In this document: positions 1-8,301 of the stretch, piece after piece
Layout: every line of letters starts with the position of its first letter
Position numbering within the stretch: position 1 is the stretch's first letter
The notes under the pieces: model-generated
Told to the model about the DNA's origin: nothing
The model's input: the letters and a program-made list of their open reading frames with translations, nothing else
Databases searched by the model: none
Assembly (NCBI RefSeq): GCF_000472385.1
Contig: NZ_AWZU01000018.1
Span: 88,358 to 152,357, forward strand
Reading direction: 5' to 3'
Source of the DNA: Bradyrhizobium sp. ARR65
GTDB lineage: Bacteria; Pseudomonadota; Alphaproteobacteria; Rhizobiales; Xanthobacteraceae
Length of the DNA stretch: 64,000 nucleotides
Program-made: the position numbers and the translations under genes

Positions 1-2
1 AA

Positions 3-1298
3 GCGGTGGAAGCCGCCGAACGTGCCTTCCCCGCCTGGGCCAAGCTCACGGCCAAGCAGCGATCGAATATTTTGCGCAAATGGTACGAACTGATCGTCGC
101 TAGCCGCGAGGATCTCGCGCTGATCCTCACGTCCGAGCAGGGCAAGCCGCTCACGGAAGCGCTTGGCGAAGTCGATATCGGTGGTGCCTATGTCGAATTC
201 TTCGCCGAAGAAGCGCGGCGCGTCTATGGCGAAACCATCCCGACGCAGAAGCCTGATGCGCGCCTGCTCGCGATCAAGCAGCCGATCGGCGTCTGCGGCG
301 CGATCACGCCATGGAATTTCCCGAACTCGATGATCACCCGCAAGGTCTCGCCGGCGCTTGCGGCCGGCTGCACGGTGGTGCTCAAGCCGGCCAACGAGAC
401 GCCGCTCAGCGCACTCGCGCTGGCAGCACTTGCCGAGAAAGCGGGCGTGCCCAAGGGCGTCTTCAACATCATCACCGGCGACGCGCCGCCGATCGGCAAG
501 GTGCTGTGCGAGCATCCGGCGGTGCGCTTCGTCGGCTTCACCGGCTCGACCGAGGTCGGCAAGATTCTGTACAGGCAGGCTTCCGTCGGCGTGAAGAAGC
601 TCGGCCTCGAACTCGGCGGCAACGCGCCGTTCATCGTGTTTGACGATGCGGATATCGATGCCGCCGTTGAAGGCGCCATGGTCTCGAAATACCGCAACAT
701 GGGCCAGACCTGCGTGTGCGCCAATCGTCTCTACGCGCAGGATAAGATCTACGACGAGTTCGTGCGGAAGCTTTCCCAAAAGGCGGCGGCGATGAAGATC
801 GGCGACGGCACCGAAGCCGGCGTCACCCAGGGGCCGCTCATCAACATGGAAGCCATCGAGAAGGTCGAGCGCCATATTGCTGATGCCGTGAAGGGCGGCG
901 CCAAGGTCGTCACCGGCGGCAAGCGCCATGCACTCGGGCGCACTTTCTTCGAGCCGACGGTGCTCTCGGACGTGCGCGCCGACGCGCTGGTCTCGCAGGA
1001 GGAAACCTTTGGGCCGCTCGCGCCGGTCATCCGCTTCAAGGACGAGGCCGACGTGATCGCGATGTGCAACAAATCGCCGTTCGGGCTTGCCTCCTACTTC
1101 TATGCGCGTGATCTCGGCCGCGTCTGGCGCGTCGCCGAAGCGCTGGAGTCTGGCATGGTCGGCGTGAACACGGGCCTGATCACGACCGAAGTTGCACCCT
1201 TCGGCGGCGTGAAGGAAAGCGGCCTTGGCCGAGAGGGCTCGCATCATGGCATCGAGGAATATCTCGAGATCAAATATGTGATGATGGCGGGGGTGTAG
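3..1298 (+). CDS. gabD: Succinate-semialdehyde dehydrogenase (NAD(P)+), 5' end outside the window
   Basis: Aldehyde dehydrogenase superfamily enzyme, expected to oxidise succinate semialdehyde to succinate in the GABA shunt. About 431 residues are visible and the frame is open to the window edge; GabD proteins are about 480-490 residues, so roughly 50 N-terminal residues lie upstream. Visible motifs are the cofactor segment FTGSTEVGK, the general base Glu in LELGG (residue 202 counted from the GTG at 6) and the nucleophile Cys in GQTC (residue 236), with the usual spacing. The C-terminal PFGGVKESGLGREG block is typical of GabD. Substrate assignment is by family resemblance; another semialdehyde is possible. 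The gene converges on the SulP gene. Confidence 0.9.
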   Translation, partial: AVEAAERAFPAWAKLTAKQRSNILRKWYELIVASREDLALILTSEQGKPLTEALGEVDIGGAYVEFFAEEARRVYGETIPTQKPDARLLAIKQPIGVCGAITPWNFPNSMITRKVSPALAAGCTVVLKPANETPLSALALAALAEKAGVPKGVFNIITGDAPPIGKVLCEHPAVRFVGFTGSTEVGKILYRQASVGVKKLGLELGGNAPFIVFDDADIDAAVEGAMVSKYRNMGQTCVCANRLYAQDKIYDEFVRKLSQKAAAMKIGDGTEAGVTQGPLINMEAIEKVERHIADAVKGGAKVVTGGKRHALGRTFFEPTVLSDVRADALVSQEETFGPLAPVIRFKDEADVIAMCNKSPFGLASYFYARDLGRVWRVAEALESGMVGVNTGLITTEVAPFGGVKESGLGREGSHHGIEEYLEIKYVMMAGV

Positions 1299-1324
1299 GG
1301 GCCACAAGTCACACGATGTGTCGC

Positions 1325-1420
1325 CCCCGCGAAAGCGGGGTCCATAACCACAGGCCCTGGTTGTCTGGCTAACCCGTGGGCCGGCTTTCCGGAAAGTGGC
1401 CGCCTGCGGTTATGGGTCTC
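1325..1420. repeat. Palindromic element between convergent genes
   Basis: A perfect 6-bp GC stem with a GAAA tetraloop (1325-1340) is followed by a longer imperfect inverted repeat: GGGGTCCATAACC at 1337-1349 against GGTTATGGGTCTC at 1408-1420. It lies between the ends of two convergent genes and could act as a bidirectional terminator. A related arrangement occurs at 41561-41644. Confidence 0.6.
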
Positions 1421-1483
1421 GGATCCACGCTCGCGACCGGACAATGCCGCGCGCTGGCAGGAGCTGGCTTGTCCGGGACGACG

Positions 1484-3682
1484 TTATCGCCGCAGCACCG
1501 CGATCATGCGGTTTGCGAAGGTCAGCCGCTCGGCCATGACGGAGACGAAATAGGTCAGCAGCTTCTGACCGAGCGCCGGATGCTCGCGCTTGATCGTCTC
1601 GAATTGCTGCGCCGTCAGCGCATAGAGCACGCTTGCGACCTCGGCCTGAATGGTTGCGCTGCGCGGCGCATGTGAGACCAGGCCCATCTCGCCGATCGTG
1701 GTGTAGCGCCCGAGGCTGCGCACCCGGGTCGTGCTGCCATTATCGGCGGCAATCATCACGCCGACGCGGCCGTCGAGAATGAAGTGCATGGAATCGGCGG
1801 CTTCCCCTGCACTGACCACGGTCTGGCCGGCCTGGACCTCGATCCGCTCGCAGCGGTGCATCAGCTCGAGGGCGTCGTCTTCGGTGCCGAGGATTTGCGT
1901 GAACCATTCGCGCAAATTCGCTTCCTCCTGCACCCGCTCCTGATGTCGCGCAATGATCTCGTTCTCGCACCACTCCAACGCGTGATCGAGCTCCGGCATA
2001 ATCAGAACGTCGGGCGAGATGAACTCGCTTGAGCGCAGCGCCTTCTCGGCCATTATAGGCAGATGGACCAGTACCAGCCTGATGCCGCGATCCTGTGCCG
2101 CACGTTTGATCTGCGCGAAGCTGAAGGCGGCGGACGAATCGATGCCGGTCACGAGCTTGAAATCGAAGATGAGATAGCGGCATTCGCCGTGGCGCGCGAG
2201 CAGTGCCTTGACGTGCTGATAGAGCCGGTTGGCCGAGCCGAAGAACAGATAGCTCTGCAGATTGAGACCCTGGATCTTGCTGCCATGCGCCGACAGTACC
2301 GCCTGGTCGTCGCGCGAGCGGTCGAGCGAACTGCGATATTCGGATCCGTTAAAGGCGAATTTGATTGAATTGATTCGCGAGGCGCTTAACGCAAAGGTGG
2401 CGCAGCCGATCACCACCCCGATCAGGATGCCCGCGACGAAACCCCATTGCAGGATGATGCCGATGATCGCGAGCAGCGAGAGGTATTCGGTCAGGAAGAG
2501 ACGGCGGCGCGACTGCACGATCCATTTGTGCAACGTGTCCGCGCCGAGATAGAGCAGAAGGCCGCCGAGCACGAATCTCGGCATATAGCCGAGCAGCGCC
2601 GGCGCCACGATCAGCATCGAGGCGGAGATTGCGGCTGTTGTCAGCCCGGAGAGTCGACCGCTGCCGCCGGCGCTGAAATTCAGTACGGAACGGCTGACCG
2701 AAATGCAGCCGGTATAGCCGCCGAGGGCGCCCGACAGAATGTTGGCGACGCCGGTCACGTTCAGCTCGCGTTCGAGATCGGCCTCGCGATGGCTGGCGAC
2801 CTCGATGCCTGTCGTGTTGAACAGCGTGCTCGATGCCGTGACGAAAATGAGGGCAATCAAATTGCCGGCGAGATCCGGCAGTGCGAACCAGGGATACTCG
2901 GCGATCGCTGTCGCGTCCCATGGCGACATGAACGCGATCTGCGATGGCGGCTGAAATGTCCAGCCGAGGGCTTGTGCCTCGGTACTCGAAATCCCGAACA
3001 GTCGGAAAGCGAGATGCGCAGCGATGGTGCCGACGATCAGGATGACGGGCAGGCCGAATGGCGTGCGCGAGCGGTGCCAGGTCAGGTAAAGCACGAGCGC
3101 CATGGCGCAGGCGGCCGCGAGCTCGTACAGGGGCATCAAATTGGCGAAGCTCTCCAGCGTGGCCAATTGCAGCGGCTGGCCGGTGATGACGCGAACCGCG
3201 CCGAGCAGGATCAGGCACCCGGTGGCGCCGAGAAAGCCGCCGACCACGGGATAGGGCACATAACGGATGGCACGGCCCATCCGCGTCAGCCCAAAGCCGC
3301 AGAGCACGACGCCCGTCAAGATGCTCGCCATCGCGAGGGTGACGTAAACCGGTCCAAGCACCGGCGCGGCCGGATCGGTCGCGATGATATGTTCGGCCAG
3401 TGAGGAGGCGAGGATGCCCGTCATCGCTGCGGTCGAACTGTCGGGCGCGCCGATGGCGAAGGGCAGCGAGCTGCCGAGCGCGAGGATCGCGGCAATGATC
3501 GCCGAGGTAATGAAGGTGCTGCCGACGCCGTAGGACAGATAAGACGCCAGCGGACCGGCAAAGATCAGCAGCGAATAGGACAGCCCGAAGGTGACGGTCA
3601 GAACGCTGGCAGCGGTGCCGCCAAGGACGTCATTGAGCACGCGTGCGAGCGGCGGATGGAAACTGACCGTTCGAGCTGACAC
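1484..3682 (-). CDS. SulP-family anion transporter with STAS and cyclic-nucleotide-binding domains
   Basis: Predicted inner-membrane anion transporter or channel of the SLC26/SulP family. The first ~430 residues are strongly hydrophobic and carry the SulP signature region (start LNDVLGGTAASVL, later IGAPDSSTAAMTGIL). A STAS domain follows at about 450-565 (YLIFDFKLVTGIDSSAAFSF), then a cNMP-binding/Crp-like domain at about 600-715 (AGQTVVSAGEAADSMHFILDG and GEMGLVSHAPRSATI). Start is a GTG at 3682. The three-part architecture suggests ligand-gated transport, but substrate and ligand are unknown; sulfate and bicarbonate are both possible. Confidence 0.88.
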   Translation of the reverse strand: MSARTVSFHPPLARVLNDVLGGTAASVLTVTFGLSYSLLIFAGPLASYLSYGVGSTFITSAIIAAILALGSSLPFAIGAPDSSTAAMTGILASSLAEHIIATDPAAPVLGPVYVTLAMASILTGVVLCGFGLTRMGRAIRYVPYPVVGGFLGATGCLILLGAVRVITGQPLQLATLESFANLMPLYELAAACAMALVLYLTWHRSRTPFGLPVILIVGTIAAHLAFRLFGISSTEAQALGWTFQPPSQIAFMSPWDATAIAEYPWFALPDLAGNLIALIFVTASSTLFNTTGIEVASHREADLERELNVTGVANILSGALGGYTGCISVSRSVLNFSAGGSGRLSGLTTAAISASMLIVAPALLGYMPRFVLGGLLLYLGADTLHKWIVQSRRRLFLTEYLSLLAIIGIILQWGFVAGILIGVVIGCATFALSASRINSIKFAFNGSEYRSSLDRSRDDQAVLSAHGSKIQGLNLQSYLFFGSANRLYQHVKALLARHGECRYLIFDFKLVTGIDSSAAFSFAQIKRAAQDRGIRLVLVHLPIMAEKALRSSEFISPDVLIMPELDHALEWCENEIIARHQERVQEEANLREWFTQILGTEDDALELMHRCERIEVQAGQTVVSAGEAADSMHFILDGRVGVMIAADNGSTTRVRSLGRYTTIGEMGLVSHAPRSATIQAEVASVLYALTAQQFETIKREHPALGQKLLTYFVSVMAERLTFANRMIAVLRR

Positions 3683-3768
3683 CGCGTGAATTCACCCCAG
3701 ACACCCGCGCCTGTGGTAGACGAGGACCGCACCTGATCACAACCATATTTTTGACTGTGGAACTCGCC

Positions 3769-3798
3769 CGATGCCGATGCCGATGCCGATGCCGATGC
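3769..3798. repeat. Hexanucleotide tandem repeat, five CGATGC units
   Basis: Five perfect tandem copies of CGATGC lie upstream of the SulP gene (which reads away on the minus strand). No convincing gene covers them. A short tandem repeat like this can change copy number by slippage. Confidence 0.85.
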
Positions 3799-3914
3799 GG
3801 CGACGGCGGCTCACTCGTCGCCGAAGCCGCCATGACGGCCGACGCCGGATGCGAAGCGGCTGGCGCCTGCGAGCATCGGATTCGGACATGTGGGCGCCCT
3901 GTGTTCTTTTTCCC

Positions 3915-3987
3915 GTCATTCCGGGGCACGCGAAGCGCGAACCCGGAATCTCGAGGGGTTCGGCTCTGCGAGCCGCCCCGGAATGAC
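3915..3987. repeat. Palindromic repeat, GTCATTCCGGGGC family
   Basis: Ends are perfect inverted repeats (GTCATTCCGGGGC and its complement), with an inner pair around GCGAACCCGGAATC. It abuts the 3' end of purC. A second member is at 28476-28571 and a partial one near 27150. The length and dyad symmetry fit rhizobial intergenic palindromes of the REP/RIME kind. Confidence 0.8.
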
Positions 3988-3991
3988 GAAC

Positions 3992-4906
3992 TCAGATTTT
4001 CAGTTCGCGCCCCGTGATCCGCCGGTAGGCATCGAGATATCGCCTGCTGGTCGCCTCCACTACACTCGCCGGCAAAGGCGGTGGCGGCGCTTCGCCGTTC
4101 CAGCGGCCGGCCCGGCGCTCGGCGTCGAGATAATCGCGCAAGGGCTGCTTATCGAAGCTCGGCTGCGGCTGGCCGGGCACATAGTCGTCGACCGCCCAGA
4201 AGCGCGAGGAGTCGGGCGTCATCACCTCGTCGATCAGAATGATGCGGCCATCCTGATCCCGGCCGAATTCAAATTTGGTGTCGGCGATGATGATGCCCTG
4301 CTCGCGCGCGAGTTCTTCGCCGAGCCTGTAGATCGCGCGTGTCATGCTCTCCAGCGTATAGGTGACCTCGTCGCCGACGATCTCGCGCATGCGCGGGATC
4401 GTGATGTTCTCGTCATGCCCGGTCTCGGCCTTGGTGGCGGGGCTGAAAATCGCAGGCTCGAGCTTGGCGCTTTCGACGAGGCCGGTCGGGAGCTTCTCGC
4501 CGGCCAGCGTGCCCTGCGCGGCATATTCCTTCCAGGCCGAGCCCGAGAGATAGCCGCGGATCACGCACTCTATCGGAAACACCGTGGTGCGCCGGCACAG
4601 CATGGCGCGGCCCAGAATGTCCGCGCGATGCTGCTGCAGTGCCGGCACCTCGCGGATGATCTCGTCCGTGTCGGCGGTGATCATATGATGCGGCACGACG
4701 CCTTCGAGCTCGTTGAACCAGAAGGCGCTGATTTGCGTCAGCACCGCGCCCTTCATCGGAATGGTTTCGGCCATCACCACGTCGAAGGCGGAGATGCGGT
4801 CGGTCGTGAGCAAGAGCAGCCGGTCATCACCGACGGCATAGATATCGCGCACCTTGCCGCGCCCGATCTTCGGCAGGGGTAAATCGCTTGCGAGCACGGT
4901 GGTCAT
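3992..4906 (-). CDS. purC: Phosphoribosylaminoimidazole-succinocarboxamide synthase
   Basis: Ligates aspartate to CAIR to give SAICAR in purine biosynthesis; cytoplasmic, ATP-dependent. The protein is 304 residues. Recognisable blocks are GRGKVRDIYAVGDDRLLLLTT near the N-terminus, SAFDVVM, RGYLSGSAWKEY in the middle, IIADTKFEFG and LIDEVMTPDSSRFW. The frame is open further upstream to 4996, but the ATG at 4906 gives the usual N-terminus (MTTVLASDLPLPKIGRG) and avoids overlapping the pirin gene. Its length fits the longer alphaproteobacterial form of this enzyme. It follows the pirin gene on the same strand at a 64-bp gap. Confidence 0.95.
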   Translation of the reverse strand: MTTVLASDLPLPKIGRGKVRDIYAVGDDRLLLLTTDRISAFDVVMAETIPMKGAVLTQISAFWFNELEGVVPHHMITADTDEIIREVPALQQHRADILGRAMLCRRTTVFPIECVIRGYLSGSAWKEYAAQGTLAGEKLPTGLVESAKLEPAIFSPATKAETGHDENITIPRMREIVGDEVTYTLESMTRAIYRLGEELAREQGIIIADTKFEFGRDQDGRIILIDEVMTPDSSRFWAVDDYVPGQPQPSFDKQPLRDYLDAERRAGRWNGEAPPPPLPASVVEATSRRYLDAYRRITGRELKI

Positions 4907-4970
4907 CGGCGGAGCTTTCGAATTGATGCGCCCGGCGGCAGTGTCCGCGGGCAGATGCGTTGCAGCTAGC

Positions 4971-5888
4971 CTATTCCGGCAGCGGAATGAACTCATGTTC
5001 TTGCGGAATGGGGGCGAATTTGCCGGTTTTCCAATCCTGCTTGGCCTGCTCGATCCGCTCCTTGCTGGAGGAAACGAAATTCCACCAGATGTGCCGCGGT
5101 CCTTCGAGCGCGTCGCCGCCCAGAAACATCATGCGCGTCGGTTGAAGCGTCTTCACCGTGATGGCATCGCCGGGCCGGAAGATCAGCAGCCGCGGACCTT
5201 CATAGCGCTCATGCGCGATCTCGACCTCGCCGTCGACCAGGTAGATCGCGCGTTCCTCGTGGTCGGGGTCGAGCGGCACGCTGGTTCCCGCCTCGGCCGT
5301 GACCTCGGTGTAGAACCAGGGCGATACCATCGCTACCGGTGAGGCAATGCCAAAGGATTTCCCCGCGATGATGCGCGCGGTGAAGCCGCGTTCGGCGATC
5401 ATCGGCAGGTCGCCGGCCGCATAGTGCTGGAAGCTGGGTGCGATCTCTTCCTTACCCGCCGGCAGGGCGATCCAGCTCTGCAGCCCGAGCATCTGCTGGC
5501 CGTTGCGGCGCTCGAGGGCGGGCGTGCGCTCGGAATGCGCGATGCCGCGCCCGGCGGTCATCAGGTTCATCGCGCCAGGCTCGATCTCCTGGACGTTGCC
5601 CTCGCTGTCGCGGTGCATGATCTTGCCATCGAACAGATAGGTGACGGTGGCTAGGCCGATATGCGGATGCGGCCGGACGTCCATGCCGGCGCCTGAGACG
5701 AATTGCACGGGGCCGAAATGATCGAAGAAGATAAAGGGGCCGACCATCTGGCGCTTGCCATGCGGCAGCGCGCGGCGGACCTGGAATCCGTCGCCGAGGT
5801 CGCGGGTGCGCGGAACGATCACGAGTTCCAGCGCATCGCAGGACAGGGGATCGCCGAGCACGGGATCGTTTGAGGGCATCCAGCTCAT
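4971..5888 (-). CDS. Pirin family protein
   Basis: Bicupin protein of the pirin family, 305 residues from the chosen start. The N-terminal cupin carries the metal-ligand motif PHPHIGL and the later GIAHSERTP segment, matching the His/His/His/Glu set of pirins. Some bacterial pirins show quercetinase activity or bind metabolic enzymes; the partner here is unknown. The ATG at 5888 is preceded by GAGG at suitable spacing, which decides it over an open upstream extension. It precedes purC in the same direction. Confidence 0.88.
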   Translation of the reverse strand: MSWMPSNDPVLGDPLSCDALELVIVPRTRDLGDGFQVRRALPHGKRQMVGPFIFFDHFGPVQFVSGAGMDVRPHPHIGLATVTYLFDGKIMHRDSEGNVQEIEPGAMNLMTAGRGIAHSERTPALERRNGQQMLGLQSWIALPAGKEEIAPSFQHYAAGDLPMIAERGFTARIIAGKSFGIASPVAMVSPWFYTEVTAEAGTSVPLDPDHEERAIYLVDGEVEIAHERYEGPRLLIFRPGDAITVKTLQPTRMMFLGGDALEGPRHIWWNFVSSSKERIEQAKQDWKTGKFAPIPQEHEFIPLPE

Positions 5889-6019
5889 GAAAAGAGCCTC
5901 TTCTGTTGATTGCCGGGGAGCATAGCAGGATCGCGCGGCCGCCGTCCAAGGGAATGCAGGGGATTGCTCCCGCCGACCGCAACATGGCATAAGACCTGCG
6001 CTGTGCGAGGCCTCGAGGC

Positions 6020-7384
6020 ATGACCTTTACGTCGTGGCAGTTTGCCGTATTTGCCGCGATCGTGTTTGGCGTCTATTACCTGCCGCCGGTCAGGCCGTTC
6101 CAGGTCCAGCTTCTGGTCGCGGCCAGCCTGTTCTTTTATGGATATGGCCAGCCGGAACTGCTGCCGCTGCCCGGTGTTGCCGTCGGCGGTACTTATCTTT
6201 TCCTGGTGCTGGCGCTGCGCGATCGCCGCTGGCTGCCCGTCGGCATCATCTTCAACCTCGCGCTGCTGGCCTTCTTCAAATACAAATTTCTGTTCTTTGA
6301 TCCCAAGGCGCCCGTTCTCGTCGACGTCGCGGCGATCGACTTTCTCCTCAAACTGCCGCTGCCGGTCGGCATCTCGTTTTTCGTCTTTCACAACATCAGC
6401 CTCTTGGTCGATCTGACGCGCGAGAAGAAGGCGCCCGCCCCAAGCCTGGCTGACGTCTTCCTCTACATCATCTTTTTTCCGCAGCTCGTGTCCGGGCCGA
6501 TCACGCGCGCCGGCCTCTTCCTGCCGCAGATCGAGCCGAAGCGATTTTCGGAGATCCCGGTCGTTGAGGCCGCGAAGTGGGTTTTGATCGGCTTCTTCTT
6601 CAAGCTTTACGTGGCCAACAATCTCAACGAGATGACGTCCTATATGGACTTTCCGTTCTATGAGACCCTGCAAACGCAGGATCGCTGGCTGCTCGTCATT
6701 CTCTACGGCTATCAGATCTACGCGGATTTCTTCGGCTATTCGTCGATCGCGATCGGGCTTGGACTTCTGTTCGGTTATCGTCTGCCGATCAATTTCGACC
6801 TGCCTTATATCTCGGCCTCGTTCTCCGAATTCTGGACACGCTGGCATATCTCGCTCTCGACCTGGTTGCGCACCTATCTCTACATTCCCCTGGGCGGCAA
6901 CAGATGCGGCAAGCTCCGCACCTATCTCAATCTGATCATCGTCATGGGCCTCGGCGGCCTCTGGCACGGTGCGGGTTTCAGCTATCTCATCTGGGGCCTC
7001 ATGCACGGGCTCTTGCTGGCGATCGAGCGGCCGTTCCTCAAGACGTTCGAGACGATCAATTCGGCGGGATTTCGTGCGCTTCGCATCGCAGTCGTGTTTT
7101 CCTGCGTGACCATGCTCTGGATCTTCTTCAAGCTGCCGAATTTCGATCACGCAGTCAGCTATATCTCGGGCATGTTCAGGCCGAGCACGAATCCGAACCC
7201 GACAAAACTGTTCTATGATCTCGCATTGTTGTATTCGCTGCCGGTGATCCTGCAGCATCTTCGCCTGGGTGTGCTGTTCGAGCGACGATTGGCGACATGG
7301 GAGCCCTATGTCTACGGTGCGTTGGGGGCCTTGGCCTATCTCGAGGCGGGACCCACAACCGCGTTCATCTACTTCCAGTTCTGA
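6020..7384 (+). CDS. MBOAT family O-acyltransferase (AlgI-like)
   Basis: Integral-membrane O-acyltransferase, 454 residues with many hydrophobic segments, expected to move acyl (probably acetyl) groups across the inner membrane to a surface polysaccharide. Diagnostic features are FFPQLVSGPITRA, WTRWHISLSTWLRTYLYIPLGG and the catalytic-His segment GLGGLWHGAGFSYLIWG. AlgI, DltB and PatA-type proteins share these. The next gene starts 4 bp after the stop and encodes an SGNH-like protein, the normal partner of an MBOAT transferase, so the two are very probably an operon. The acceptor polymer cannot be read from the sequence. Confidence 0.9.
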   Translation: MTFTSWQFAVFAAIVFGVYYLPPVRPFQVQLLVAASLFFYGYGQPELLPLPGVAVGGTYLFLVLALRDRRWLPVGIIFNLALLAFFKYKFLFFDPKAPVLVDVAAIDFLLKLPLPVGISFFVFHNISLLVDLTREKKAPAPSLADVFLYIIFFPQLVSGPITRAGLFLPQIEPKRFSEIPVVEAAKWVLIGFFFKLYVANNLNEMTSYMDFPFYETLQTQDRWLLVILYGYQIYADFFGYSSIAIGLGLLFGYRLPINFDLPYISASFSEFWTRWHISLSTWLRTYLYIPLGGNRCGKLRTYLNLIIVMGLGGLWHGAGFSYLIWGLMHGLLLAIERPFLKTFETINSAGFRALRIAVVFSCVTMLWIFFKLPNFDHAVSYISGMFRPSTNPNPTKLFYDLALLYSLPVILQHLRLGVLFERRLATWEPYVYGALGALAYLEAGPTTAFIYFQF

Positions 7385-7388
7385 CGCG

Positions 7389-8285
7389 ATGCAGAAGCAG
7401 CAGGGATCATGGGCCTGGCTTGCGCGATGCGGAATGTCCGCAGCGCTGATCTTAGCGGCCTGCGGCCTCGCTACCGCGCATTTCGGACGCGGGCTGCAGA
7501 TGCCGGCGACAACTGCCAGGGACGGCACGCTGGTTACCCTGAACAGGTATATCAATAATCCCGTGCCTGATGTCGTGCTGGTCGGCAGCTCGCTCACCTT
7601 TCGGCTCAGGGAAGAATATTTCGCGACGCCGGGCCTGCGCAATCTGGCGCTCGCCGGCGGCTCGCCGGTGACCGGGCTTACGATTGTCGCGAACCAGCGA
7701 CGGCTGCCAAAATTGATCGTCGTCGAAACCAATGTGCTGTCGCGGAAGCCCGATACGGCGCTGATCGAGCGGTTCTCCGCCACTTCGCACCAAGAGCTGT
7801 TCTTCCGGCCCGTTCGCGCCGCGATCGCGGCCTATGAGAATTTCAGCCATGCGCCCGCCACTCATGAGCAAGTCGCGGCTTCGCTGCGGCGAGTGATCGC
7901 GCAGCCGCCCAGCAACTTCGACAATCGCATCTATCTTGCGCGCGCTGTGCAAGAGCGGGAGACGGAGGATCCGACCGCCGCCGCCATGGCGAGCGTCGCA
8001 GAGATCGCCCGCTTGAGCCGGGCGCTGGAACAGCGCGGCGCGCGCGTGTTGCTGATGGAATTGCCATGCGAAGGGCCGATCGAAGCGGCGCGCTATACGC
8101 GCATCACCCGTGAGATCGTCCGGAAGGCGTTTCCGGACGCAAGGCAATGGCTTTCGATCGATGTCGACAGGACCGAGCTGCGCTGGGCGGATGGCGTCCA
8201 TCTCGACGAGCGATCCGCGATCCTGGTGAGCCAGGCTCTGGACGGGAGTCTCGGCAAGCTGGAAAGTGGTGGCGCCTCCCGCTGA
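7389..8285 (+). CDS. SGNH-hydrolase-like protein, probable partner of the MBOAT acyltransferase
   Basis: 298-residue protein with an N-terminal hydrophobic segment (ALILAACGLATAHF) that should anchor or export it to the periplasm. The SGNH block I is visible as VLVGSSLTFRL near residue 60, and a block V-like WADGVHLDERSA lies near the C-terminus, giving the expected Ser and Asp-x-x-His positions. Proteins of this kind (AlgX, AlgJ, DltD, PatB) complete O-acetyl transfer started by an MBOAT protein. Start ATG at 7389 follows the previous stop by four bases. Overall resemblance to named partners is weak, so the exact role is inferred from position and motifs. Confidence 0.75.
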   Translation: MQKQQGSWAWLARCGMSAALILAACGLATAHFGRGLQMPATTARDGTLVTLNRYINNPVPDVVLVGSSLTFRLREEYFATPGLRNLALAGGSPVTGLTIVANQRRLPKLIVVETNVLSRKPDTALIERFSATSHQELFFRPVRAAIAAYENFSHAPATHEQVAASLRRVIAQPPSNFDNRIYLARAVQERETEDPTAAAMASVAEIARLSRALEQRGARVLLMELPCEGPIEAARYTRITREIVRKAFPDARQWLSIDVDRTELRWADGVHLDERSAILVSQALDGSLGKLESGGASR

Positions 8286-8301
8286 AACCAGGCGAGAAGC
8301 G

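Noticed and set aside
5885..7783. 632-codon open frame on the minus strand
   Set aside because: It is antisense to the clearly homologous MBOAT and SGNH-like genes; its product is Arg/Glu/Asp-rich without domains, as expected for a high-GC shadow frame.
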